Assembly (NCBI GenBank): GCA_045592485.1
Contig: JAZNUS010000163.1
Coordinates: forward strand, 1 to 12,396
Direction: 5' to 3'
Length of the DNA: 12,396 bases
DNA from: RGIG1828 sp045592485
Lineage (GTDB): Bacteria; Bacillota; Clostridia; UMGS1810
In this document: one piece after another, positions 5,909 through 12,396 of the stretch
Layout of the letters: each line of letters begins with the position of its first letter
How positions within the stretch are numbered: the stretch's first letter is position 1
The notes under the pieces: generated by a model
Told to the model about the DNA's origin: nothing
What the model saw: the letters and a program-made list of their open reading frames with translations, nothing else
Database searches by the model: none
Made by a program: the position numbers and the translations under genes

Positions 5909-7321
5909 ATGATGAAAGAGGGTAACAGATTGAAATTCAATATCTTACCAAGCAGAAGTAATATTTTTCAGTATTTGTGTTTTTTAATGGTTTCGTTTTT
6001 CTCGTTTCTGCCAATGGCGGCACTTGTTTCTCCGGGAAAGCACGGGTCTTTGTTCATAAAATTTGGTGCGGTAGAAATATTCGGGCTTGGTCTTTGTCTG
6101 ATTTTTTTTATTGTCACATTTGCACACAGCTCAATACGCTCCGGCTTTAAACTAACTGCAAAAGAAAAGCTTAATAATCTTAAAGAATTTTTCTCAACAC
6201 ACAAGGAAGCCCTTTTTCTTTTGATAATGTACATACTTGTCGTGATCTCGGCGGTTTTTGTTTCAGGCACCGAGCGTTCATTAAGAGGCAGTAATTTCAG
6301 ACCTGACGGTGTGTATATGTACACAGTGCTTTTTGCCCTGTACTTCTTTGGACTTATGCTGAAAAACAACACTCTCAGAAAAATTGTTATTGGTTTTTAC
6401 ATATTTAACTTTCTCATATGTGCACTTGTAATGATTCAGCAGTATCTCGGTATTTTGGGCAGTGCCAATGCCAAGTACTGTCCCGAAATAGCAAAAGGTC
6501 TTGCCAACATCTATGACAGGCTGGGTTTCAGAATAGGGCATTTTTACAAAGGGGAAACAGCCTCCTTTTACAATCTCAACCATATGGGCTACTACAGTGC
6601 AATGGGAGCAAGTATATGCACTGCATTTTTCTACAAAACAAAAAATCCGGTTTCTTCTGTATTAACGGTTTTTTTGTGTGTAATTGCATACTATACCCTT
6701 ATCGTAAATAATACATTTGGTTGTTTTCTGGCGGTTTCAATCACCCTGGTTTTCTTTGCATTTGTTGTTAATTCAAGGTGTAATGTCAGATTCCTCAAAG
6801 CCTTTTTGCCGGTTATCATCTTCGCCGTTGTGTGTGTCGGTGTTACTCTTAATCCGCTGAAAGAAGGCGAATCTATTATTTTCAAAAACTTTTCCACCGT
6901 CAGTTCCGATGTGAAGGAAATCAGTGAAGCTGAAAAAAAAGAGGAAGCCAATGGAGGCAGCGGAAGATGGAAGCTTTGGGTTAACACTGTCGATATGATA
7001 AGGGAAAAACCGCTTCTTGGCTATGGTCCTGACAACCTTAAAAAGGAATACACCGAAAGAAATGTTAAGCTTGACAGGTGCCACTGTGAGGTTCTTGAGC
7101 ACTCCGTAAGCACCGGTATTCCCTCTGCCATACTCTATTTTTCAGCAATAGCATATGCAGTTTTTGTCACTCTGAAAAAACGAAATCTGACAGAGTTTAA
7201 TGACAGTTCTCTTGCTCCTCTTATGGCTGTTTGCGCATATTCAATTTCTGCAATGGTAGGTGTGTTTTTGTTCTACACCGCTTCTCATTTTATAGTTATG
7301 CTTGGACTTATGCGTGACTGA
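5909..7321 (+). CDS. O-antigen ligase/polymerase-like (Wzy_C) membrane protein
   Basis: A 470-residue polytopic protein with about ten or more hydrophobic segments, beginning at residues 19-40 and ending at about 434-467. The O-antigen ligase signature lies in the late outer loop (about 315-405): SGRWKLW (351-357), LLGYGPDNL (369-377), then an RCHCEVLEHSVSTGIPSAILYF stretch split as Arg390-Cys391-His392 and STGIP (401-405). The family usually has HNEYL here; HCEVL keeps the histidine. In Gram-positives, relatives polymerise or transfer lipid-linked glycans to wall polymers, proteins or capsule. No glycosyltransferase genes are nearby, so the substrate is unknown. The ATG at 5909 has GTGGGGA at 5895-5901; a TTG at 5930 with AGAGGG at 5917-5922 is a workable alternative. 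It is 24 bases before trkA and probably in one operon with it. Confidence 0.78.
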   Translation: MMKEGNRLKFNILPSRSNIFQYLCFLMVSFFSFLPMAALVSPGKHGSLFIKFGAVEIFGLGLCLIFFIVTFAHSSIRSGFKLTAKEKLNNLKEFFSTHKEALFLLIMYILVVISAVFVSGTERSLRGSNFRPDGVYMYTVLFALYFFGLMLKNNTLRKIVIGFYIFNFLICALVMIQQYLGILGSANAKYCPEIAKGLANIYDRLGFRIGHFYKGETASFYNLNHMGYYSAMGASICTAFFYKTKNPVSSVLTVFLCVIAYYTLIVNNTFGCFLAVSITLVFFAFVVNSRCNVRFLKAFLPVIIFAVVCVGVTLNPLKEGESIIFKNFSTVSSDVKEISEAEKKEEANGGSGRWKLWVNTVDMIREKPLLGYGPDNLKKEYTERNVKLDRCHCEVLEHSVSTGIPSAILYFSAIAYAVFVTLKKRNLTEFNDSSLAPLMAVCAYSISAMVGVFLFYTASHFIVMLGLMRD

Positions 7322-7345
7322 TTTAAGTTTAACGAGGTTTTTATT

Positions 7346-8704
7346 ATGAATATAATTATAGCAGGTTGCGGCAAGGTAGGTCAGAAAATCATTGAACGGC
7401 TTGCCGAAGAAGGCAACCACAATATAACAATTGTAGATATAGACCAGGCAAGTGTTCAGAACGCTTCGGGACAGTTTGATGTTATGGGAGTTGTTGGCAG
7501 CTCCATTGATGCAGAGCTTATGAAAGAATCAGGCATCGAGGATGCTGACATTCTCATTGCAGTTACAGGCTCAGACGAGCTCAATATGCTCACCTGTCTC
7601 CTTGCAAAAAAGCTTGGCAATTGCCGTACAATAGCAAGGGTCAGGGAACCTGAATACGCAAAAATACTTAACTTGTTCAAGGAAGAGCTTGGTCTTGCTC
7701 TTGCGGTAAATCCGGAACAGGCAGCAGCAAGTGAAATGGCACGAATACTCCGTTTCCCTTCGGCAATTAAGATAGACACCTTTGCAAAGGGCAGGGTTGA
7801 AATTCTGAAATTTAAAGTGCCTGAGGATTCGGAGCTTGATGAAATGAAGGTCTCCGATATTGTTGCAAAGCTCAAAAGCGATGTTCTTGTCTGCGGAATA
7901 GAGCGTGGAGAATCCACATTTATTCCCGGCGGTGACTTTGTTATCAAAAAGGGTGATTTGCTCAGTATCCTTGCTCCAATTAAGGAAGAAGCTTCTTTCT
8001 TCAAGAAAATAGGTATAAAAACAACCGGTGTTAAAAGTGCAATAATTGTCGGCGGCGGAGTTACAGCGTACTATCTTGCCGATAAGCTTTCTGACAGCGG
8101 CATTAAGGTTAAGATAATTGAAAAAGATCCGGTCCGTTGCGATGAGCTTTGTCAGAAGCTTCCCAAGGCTACCGTTATAAATGGTGACGGAACAGATAAC
8201 CGCCTTTTGCTTGAAGAGGGAATAGAAAACGCTGAGGCGTTTGTATCTCTCACAAATATTGATGAAGAAAATGTTCTTTTGTCTCTTTATGCAAAGAGCA
8301 AAACCTCAGGGAAGATAGTGACCAAAATAACCCGAATTGCCTATGACCGTGTTATTGACAATCTCGATCTTGGCTCCACGGTTTATCCCAAAAATATAAC
8401 CGCTGAAAACATAATCAGATTTGTCCGTGCAAAGAACAATTCATATGGCAGTAACATTGAAACAATGCACTACATTCTTGACGGCAAGGTTGAAGCTCTT
8501 GAATTTCGCATTAAGGAAAATTGTCCTGTGGCAGGTGTTCCTCTCACAGAGCTTAATCTTAAACCCAATCTTCTTATTGCCTGCATCAGCCGTAATAACC
8601 GCATAATAATTCCCCGCGGTCACGACACTATTCAAAAGGGAGACACTGTAATTGTGGTTACTCTCAAATCCGGATTTGAAGATATAGGAGACATTCTGAA
8701 ATAG
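7346..8704 (+). CDS. trkA: Trk system potassium uptake regulator TrkA
   Basis: A 452-residue cytoplasmic protein, the full two-unit TrkA form, which gates the TrkH potassium channel in response to nucleotides. Unit 1 is a Rossmann RCK_N domain with GCGKVG (7-12) and the acidic residue ending strand 2 (Asp31), followed by an RCK_C domain (about 145-220). Unit 2 is a second RCK_N with GGGVTA (236-241) and acidic Glu259, then RCK_C (about 370-451). The second glycine motif ends in Ala rather than Gly, which is common in the second unit. RCK_C domains of some Firmicutes bind cyclic di-AMP; the sequence alone does not show whether these do. The start ATG follows ACGAGG. The trkH ribosome site overlaps its stop codon. 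Confidence 0.96.
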   Translation: MNIIIAGCGKVGQKIIERLAEEGNHNITIVDIDQASVQNASGQFDVMGVVGSSIDAELMKESGIEDADILIAVTGSDELNMLTCLLAKKLGNCRTIARVREPEYAKILNLFKEELGLALAVNPEQAAASEMARILRFPSAIKIDTFAKGRVEILKFKVPEDSELDEMKVSDIVAKLKSDVLVCGIERGESTFIPGGDFVIKKGDLLSILAPIKEEASFFKKIGIKTTGVKSAIIVGGGVTAYYLADKLSDSGIKVKIIEKDPVRCDELCQKLPKATVINGDGTDNRLLLEEGIENAEAFVSLTNIDEENVLLSLYAKSKTSGKIVTKITRIAYDRVIDNLDLGSTVYPKNITAENIIRFVRAKNNSYGSNIETMHYILDGKVEALEFRIKENCPVAGVPLTELNLKPNLLIACISRNNRIIIPRGHDTIQKGDTVIVVTLKSGFEDIGDILK

Positions 8705-8707
8705 GAG
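8702..8707 (+). promoter_or_regulatory. trkH ribosome binding site overlapping the trkA stop codon
   Basis: TAGGAG includes the trkA stop (TAG, 8702-8704). It lies 10 bases before the ATG at 8718, and only 1 base before an in-frame TTG at 8709, which rules the TTG out. The overlap suggests that trkA and trkH are translationally coupled, fitting subunits made together. Confidence 0.7.
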
Positions 8708-8717
8708 TTTGTCTGAT

Positions 8718-10166
8718 ATGAACTACAGAACAATACGCTATATACTCAGCCGTGTTCTCAGGATAGAAGCGGTTTCTATGCTATTTCCTCTGATATGTGC
8801 TTTTGTGTATAATGAATCCTTTAATAATATAATAAGCTGGGTTTCATCAATAGCCCTGTGCATAATCGCATCGCTGATGCTTTCATTCAGGGCTCCGGAA
8901 AGCAAGCGGATGTTTGCCCGTGACGGATTTGTCACGGTTGCTCTCAGCTGGATAATCATAAGTTTGTTTGGAGCACTTCCCTTTGTTTTTTCAGGGGAGA
9001 TACCGAATTTTATTTATGCACTCTTTGAAACTGTATCCGGTTTTACCACAACAGGAGCATCGATTCTCACCGATGTTGAAGCACTCTCTCACAGTCTCCT
9101 TTTGTGGCGAAGCTTTACCCATTGGATTGGAGGTATGGGAGTTCTTGTTTTCCTTGTTGCACTCCTTCCAATGACCGACGGAAGCAATTTTTTCCTCATA
9201 AAAGCAGAAAGCCCGGGTCCTTCGGTAAACAAGCTTGTTCCCAAATCCAAATCAACTGCAAAAATTCTTTATGCAATCTATATTGCTCTCTCTTTAACGG
9301 AGTTAGTCATACTCTGGTGCGGTGAAATGAACTTTTTTGAAGCAATTACCCACACCTTCGGAACAGCAGGAACAGGCGGTTTCGGAGTCAAAAATGACAG
9401 TATTGCAGGCTACAGCACTTTTTCACAGGTTGTAATAACCGTGTTTATGATAATTTTCGGTGTGGATTTTTCTCTTTATCATCTCATAATAATGAGAAAA
9501 GGACGCAATGTTTTCAAATCCGATGAGCTCAAAGCATACCTTGCAATTATTATTGCATCAATCACTCTCATAACAATTAATTGCAGACCGCTCTACGACA
9601 GTTTGCTTTCCTGTCTGAACCATAGTGCATTTCAGGTTGGTTCGATAATCACAACTACGGGCTTCTCAACGGTTAACTTTGATTTGTGGCCGGAATTTTC
9701 AAAAACAATTCTTGTGATACTGATGTTTGTGGGTGCCTGTGCAGGAAGCACCGGCGGCGGCATAAAGGTTTCGAGACTTATCATTCTTTTCAAAGGGATT
9801 GCAAAAGAGATAAAGCTCATTGCCCATCCTCGCACAACCATTAAAATCAAGATGAACTCGCGCCTTGTAGAGCACGAAACAGTCCGCGGCGTCAATGTGT
9901 TCATGATAGCATACAGCTTACTGTTTTTCGTGTCAATGCTGATTATCAGCATTGACAATCTCGATTTTACATCAAACTTTACAGCCGTTGCGGCAACAAT
10001 CAATAACATCGGTCCCGGCTTATCAATGGTTGGACCGGCTCAGAATTTTTCGGTGTATTCGCCGGTTTCTCTTCTTGTTCTGACAATGGATATGCTCTTT
10101 GGCAGACTTGAAATATTCCCGTTATTATTGCTTGTGTCGCCGTGGCTGTGGAAGGACAAAGCCTGA
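8718..10166 (+). CDS. trkH: Trk potassium uptake system channel subunit TrkH
   Basis: A 482-residue polytopic membrane protein that conducts potassium with TrkA as cytoplasmic gate. It has the four pore-loop repeats of the TrkH/Ktr superfamily, with filter segments TTTGAS (110-115), TAGTGGFG (216-223), TTTGFS (312-317) and INNIGPG (428-434). Supporting family motifs are SFTHWIGGMGVLVF (132-145), the CAGSTGGGIKVSR segment (341-353) and a final FGRLEIFPLLLL (461-472). Length is normal for TrkH. The ATG at 8718 is chosen because the ribosome site at 8702-8707 is correctly spaced for it. It lies 13 bases after trkA and 26 bases before aroQ, with no terminator between, so all are likely in one transcript. 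Confidence 0.95.
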   Translation: MNYRTIRYILSRVLRIEAVSMLFPLICAFVYNESFNNIISWVSSIALCIIASLMLSFRAPESKRMFARDGFVTVALSWIIISLFGALPFVFSGEIPNFIYALFETVSGFTTTGASILTDVEALSHSLLLWRSFTHWIGGMGVLVFLVALLPMTDGSNFFLIKAESPGPSVNKLVPKSKSTAKILYAIYIALSLTELVILWCGEMNFFEAITHTFGTAGTGGFGVKNDSIAGYSTFSQVVITVFMIIFGVDFSLYHLIIMRKGRNVFKSDELKAYLAIIIASITLITINCRPLYDSLLSCLNHSAFQVGSIITTTGFSTVNFDLWPEFSKTILVILMFVGACAGSTGGGIKVSRLIILFKGIAKEIKLIAHPRTTIKIKMNSRLVEHETVRGVNVFMIAYSLLFFVSMLIISIDNLDFTSNFTAVAATINNIGPGLSMVGPAQNFSVYSPVSLLVLTMDMLFGRLEIFPLLLLVSPWLWKDKA

Positions 10167-10192
10167 AAAACTAATGAAATGAGGAATTAATT

Positions 10193-10624
10193 ATGAAATT
10201 AATGCTTATTCAGGGACCCAATCTCAATTTTCTCGGTATCAGGGAAAAGGGCATCTATGGCACATCAACCTATGATGATGTTTGCCGTGAAATAAAGGAG
10301 TATGCCTTTTTAAAAGGGGCGGAGCTTGACTGTTTTCAATCAAATTCTGAGGGTGAAATAATTGACTGTATTCAAAGATGCCACCTTGAGGGCTTTGACG
10401 GTGCAATAATCAATCCCGGTGCATACACTCACTATAGCTATGCCATACATGATGCCATTAAAGGCGTTAATGTGCCTTTTGTTGAGGTTCATCTTTCAAA
10501 TATTCACACAAGAGAAGAGTTCAGACAAAAATCCGTGACCGCTCCTGCTTGCGTGGGGCAGATTTGCGGATTTGGTGACCATGGATATAAAATGGCTGTG
10601 GATTACTTTACCAGACAGAAATAA
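10193..10624 (+). CDS. aroQ: Type II 3-dehydroquinate dehydratase
   Basis: A 143-residue cytoplasmic enzyme that converts 3-dehydroquinate to 3-dehydroshikimate in the shikimate pathway. Type II enzymes form dodecamers and are unrelated to AroD. Signature elements are GPNLNFLG (8-15), the lid Arg17 and catalytic Tyr22 (REKGIYG), NPGAYTHYSYAIHDA (74-88) with Asn74 and His80, EVHLSN (98-103) with catalytic His100, and Arg111 (EEFRQKS). All key residues are present and the length is typical. The ATG follows TGAGGA. It closes the operon after trkH, and no other shikimate gene is in the window; in many Clostridia it is next to an M24 peptidase gene and efp instead. Confidence 0.97.
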   Translation: MKLMLIQGPNLNFLGIREKGIYGTSTYDDVCREIKEYAFLKGAELDCFQSNSEGEIIDCIQRCHLEGFDGAIINPGAYTHYSYAIHDAIKGVNVPFVEVHLSNIHTREEFRQKSVTAPACVGQICGFGDHGYKMAVDYFTRQK

Positions 10625-10647
10625 GCAATATTTTTTAGCTGTAATAC

Positions 10648-10687
10648 AAAAGACAGTTCTTCAAAATGATGAGGACTGTCTTTTTTT
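10648..10687 (+). terminator. Rho-independent terminator after aroQ
   Basis: AAAAGACAGTTCTT (10648-10661) pairs with GAGGACTGTCTTTT (10671-10684), a 14-bp stem with two G-U pairs and a 9-base loop, ending in a run of seven T. It closes the polymerase-trkA-trkH-aroQ transcript. Confidence 0.88.
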
Positions 10688-10737
10688 GTAAGTGAATTAA
10701 ATGTGATTATTATCGTTGTTTCAAATATAAATATAAT
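10686..10737 (+). promoter_or_regulatory. Possible promoter region of the lipase-like gene
   Basis: After a terminator, the next gene needs its own promoter. Two weak choices are seen: TTGTAA (10686-10691), 16 bases, TATTAT (10708-10713), which overlaps the terminator T run; and a perfect TATAAT at 10732-10737 without a recognisable -35 at the right distance. Neither is convincing on its own, and a sporulation or alternative sigma factor cannot be excluded. Confidence 0.3.
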
Positions 10738-10784
10738 TAACTTTTGTTTTTTGGGAAAAATATCTGTAAACAGGAGATGATGGT

Positions 10785-12284
10785 ATGTCAGAAAATAACA
10801 GAAAACACACATATTTAATTTCTGCTTTTATATTATTGATAGTTATTGGAATCATATTTTGCACCTTGCTGACAAATGATTTTGAAAATAACGAGGCAAA
10901 TGCAGATAATTCCTCTTTTCAGAGAGCCGGCAAGGTGCGTAAAGCTACCTATAGATTTCAAGGAGGTGAAGGAAGGGTGTATTCAAAAGAGACATTTTTT
11001 TCGGACAGCTGGTTTTTAATGAATGAATATGACTACAATCATTCTCTTGCAAAGACTTCTCTTGCAATATCTTTGAGTGCGTTTACTTCGGATGAAGCAA
11101 GGTCTTTCTGGGGTGAAGACGGAAGCTTTAACAGAGAAGCCAATATCAGACAGTTTCTTGATGATATGGATTTTAAAAACACGGAATTTTCAGGATATAA
11201 TGTAAATCTGAACGACTTCTCCTCCAAGGCTGCCTATGCTCTTGGACATAAAACTCTTGAAACAAAAAGTGAAAGGGCAGATGTTGTTTGCGTTGCAATA
11301 AGAGGAGGCGGTTATGGCTGCGAATGGGCAGATAATTTTAAGGTTGGTGTGGGTGAATCACCATGGCATAAAGGATTTTTAACATCTGCTCAAAAAGTAA
11401 AGGCCGGAGTTGATGACTATATAAAAAGAAATTGTAAAACAGGAAGTTTGAAATTATGGATTTCAGGCTACAGTCGTGGAGGGGCAATTGCAAATGTTCT
11501 TGCATCTCTATACGATAGTGAAAAAAAGGAAAGCGGGTATGAGATATATGCCTATACTTTTGCTGCTCCGACAACAATAGATTTTTCATCTGCCGAGTTT
11601 AAAAATATTGATTTTTCAAACATTTTCAATATTATTAATCCCTACGACATCGTTCCGACAATACCACCGCCGGCCTGGGGATTTTCAAGACCGGGGAAAG
11701 ACATGAGTTTTCCATTATATAAAGAAGAGAGCGAACTTTTTGAAAGGGTTTCATCATATTACACCGAGCTTACGGGAGACAATAAGGAGCTTTTTCAGCC
11801 AAGCCCCTTAAAAAACATAACAGATATTATCGTAAAGCTTGGCAAAGACCGGAAAACCTATGCCACAGTATTTGAACCCATTCTTGAAGACCTTGTCCTT
11901 TCTTCAATGACAAGAGAAAAAAACGGCAATGAATGGACTGTGATACCATTTAAAAAATACATCAGGCAAAAATACGGCAACGATGCAGTGTTGAAGCTTG
12001 AAAACCTTGATTCAAATATTGGTATTGCAGGCTTTAGTGATTTGGAATCAGTTCTGCCTGAGGATTTTATAAAGTTTCTCTTTTTGTGTCAGATAAACGG
12101 AGCAGGGGACATCACTTCGGTTATAATTGAAAACCTCACCCTTAAATCTGTTCATCAGATTGCAGGTCTCGGAGGTGAAAGTATTTTCTCGGGAAGTATT
12201 TCGGGTCATTTCCCGGAAGGTTATGTTGCGTGGATGGAGTCAATTGCCGAAACGGATTTTGAAGGAATTGTTATTAATGGATAG
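10785..12284 (+). CDS. Membrane-anchored class-3 lipase-like alpha/beta hydrolase
   Basis: A 499-residue protein. Residues 1-8 are polar and basic, and 9-30 form one hydrophobic segment that should anchor it with the rest outside the cell. The region from about 70 to 310 resembles lipase class 3 (alpha/beta hydrolase) proteins: VVCVAIRGGG (167-176) corresponds to the strand with the oxyanion region, WISGYSRGGAIANVL (225-239) is the nucleophile elbow with Ser230, and NIINPYDIVPTIPP (282-295) offers Asp288. A C-terminal SGHFPEGYVAWM (473-484) offers His475 as the third triad member. Residues 311-460 are a long poorly recognised insert between Asp and His. Substrate is unknown; lipid or ester hydrolysis is inferred. 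The ATG at 10785 follows AGGAG by 8 bases. It stands alone after the aroQ terminator. Confidence 0.78.
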   Translation: MSENNRKHTYLISAFILLIVIGIIFCTLLTNDFENNEANADNSSFQRAGKVRKATYRFQGGEGRVYSKETFFSDSWFLMNEYDYNHSLAKTSLAISLSAFTSDEARSFWGEDGSFNREANIRQFLDDMDFKNTEFSGYNVNLNDFSSKAAYALGHKTLETKSERADVVCVAIRGGGYGCEWADNFKVGVGESPWHKGFLTSAQKVKAGVDDYIKRNCKTGSLKLWISGYSRGGAIANVLASLYDSEKKESGYEIYAYTFAAPTTIDFSSAEFKNIDFSNIFNIINPYDIVPTIPPPAWGFSRPGKDMSFPLYKEESELFERVSSYYTELTGDNKELFQPSPLKNITDIIVKLGKDRKTYATVFEPILEDLVLSSMTREKNGNEWTVIPFKKYIRQKYGNDAVLKLENLDSNIGIAGFSDLESVLPEDFIKFLFLCQINGAGDITSVIIENLTLKSVHQIAGLGGESIFSGSISGHFPEGYVAWMESIAETDFEGIVING

Positions 12285-12396
12285 CCTTAGCAACCAACAC
12301 TGAAGACGCCTCAAATGGTGAATTTTCGGTATCTTTTGCCTTGTCGTCCTTGAAAGGCGAGTAGCCTTCCTGCGTCCTCCGCACCAAAATCTCCTC
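12285..12396. other. Right-edge segment of different composition, possible repeat or minus-strand gene end
   Basis: After the lipase-like gene the base composition becomes clearly more GC-rich. On the minus strand the frame entering at 12396 stays open for 39 codons and stops near 12279, inside the 3' end of the lipase-like gene; its product has no domain I recognise. A short hairpin AAGGC (12354-12358) / GCCTT (12364-12368) lies inside. The sequence around CTTGAAAGGCGAGTAGCC resembles an element I associate with intergenic repeats of gut Clostridia, but this is from memory. No terminator for the lipase-like gene is visible here. Confidence 0.35.

Noticed and set aside
7456..8004. Long minus-strand open frame opposite trkA (182 codons)
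   Set aside because: It is serine- and arginine-rich, as expected from the complement of a well-supported Rossmann-domain gene. It has no family resemblance, and trkA is conserved throughout.
10625..10784. Riboswitch (for example a cyclic di-AMP type) before the lipase-like gene or the Trk operon
   Set aside because: The gaps are too short or lack the conserved paired elements; the 10625-10784 gap is explained by a simple terminator plus AT-rich DNA.
1..12396. A previously undescribed multi-gene defence, mobile or biosynthetic system
   Set aside because: Nearly every gene matches a known housekeeping, sporulation or envelope family. No transposase, integrase, nuclease, phage, toxin-antitoxin or CRISPR feature is visible, and I do not want to build a system from chance neighbours.

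Overview
The window looks like ordinary chromosome from a low-to-moderate GC, probably spore-forming member of the Clostridia (Firmicutes/Bacillota). This rests on two sporulation-type genes (a YabP/YqfC-family protein and YlbJ), an IreB-family regulator, strong Shine-Dalgarno sites, SigA-type promoters with extended -10 elements, and a gut-clostridial style GC-rich hairpin repeat at the left edge. Every gene except the first lies on the + strand, and the DNA is densely coding with short gaps.

Layout. Bases 1-138 carry an intergenic hairpin repeat. A small YabP/YqfC-family gene (139-363, minus) is divergent from ylbJ (461-1537), and the two share a 97-bp gap. A short exported DUF4430-type protein (1661-2086) has its own promoter. 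Next come ruvA and ruvB (Holliday-junction branch migration) and, 46 bp later, an exported N-acetylmuramoyl-L-alanine amidase with copper-amine-oxidase-type and AMIN domains. The ruvA promoter lies inside one arm of a long dyad that ends in a T run. A monocistronic ireB (5491-5748) has a clear promoter and is followed by two tandem hairpins, the second a strong terminator. A second apparent operon follows: an O-antigen-ligase/polymerase-like membrane protein (5909-7321), trkA, trkH (start overlapping region coupled to trkA) and aroQ, closed by a good terminator at 10648-10687. The last gene (10785-12284) encodes a membrane-anchored class-3-lipase-like hydrolase. Bases 12285-12396 hold a sequence of different composition that looks like an edge repeat or the end of a minus-strand reading frame.

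How the genes relate. Sporulation (YqfC-like, YlbJ), envelope remodelling (amidase, polymerase-like protein, IreB as target of a PASTA kinase) and potassium uptake (TrkA/TrkH) recur. RuvAB and AroQ are housekeeping. I see no mobile element, CRISPR array, phage module, toxin-antitoxin pair or defence cassette, and no convincing new multi-gene system. The most interesting local features are the ruvA promoter/terminator-like dyad, the orphan placement of ireB and ruvAB, the polymerase-TrkAH gene linkage, and the repeat-like sequences at both window edges.
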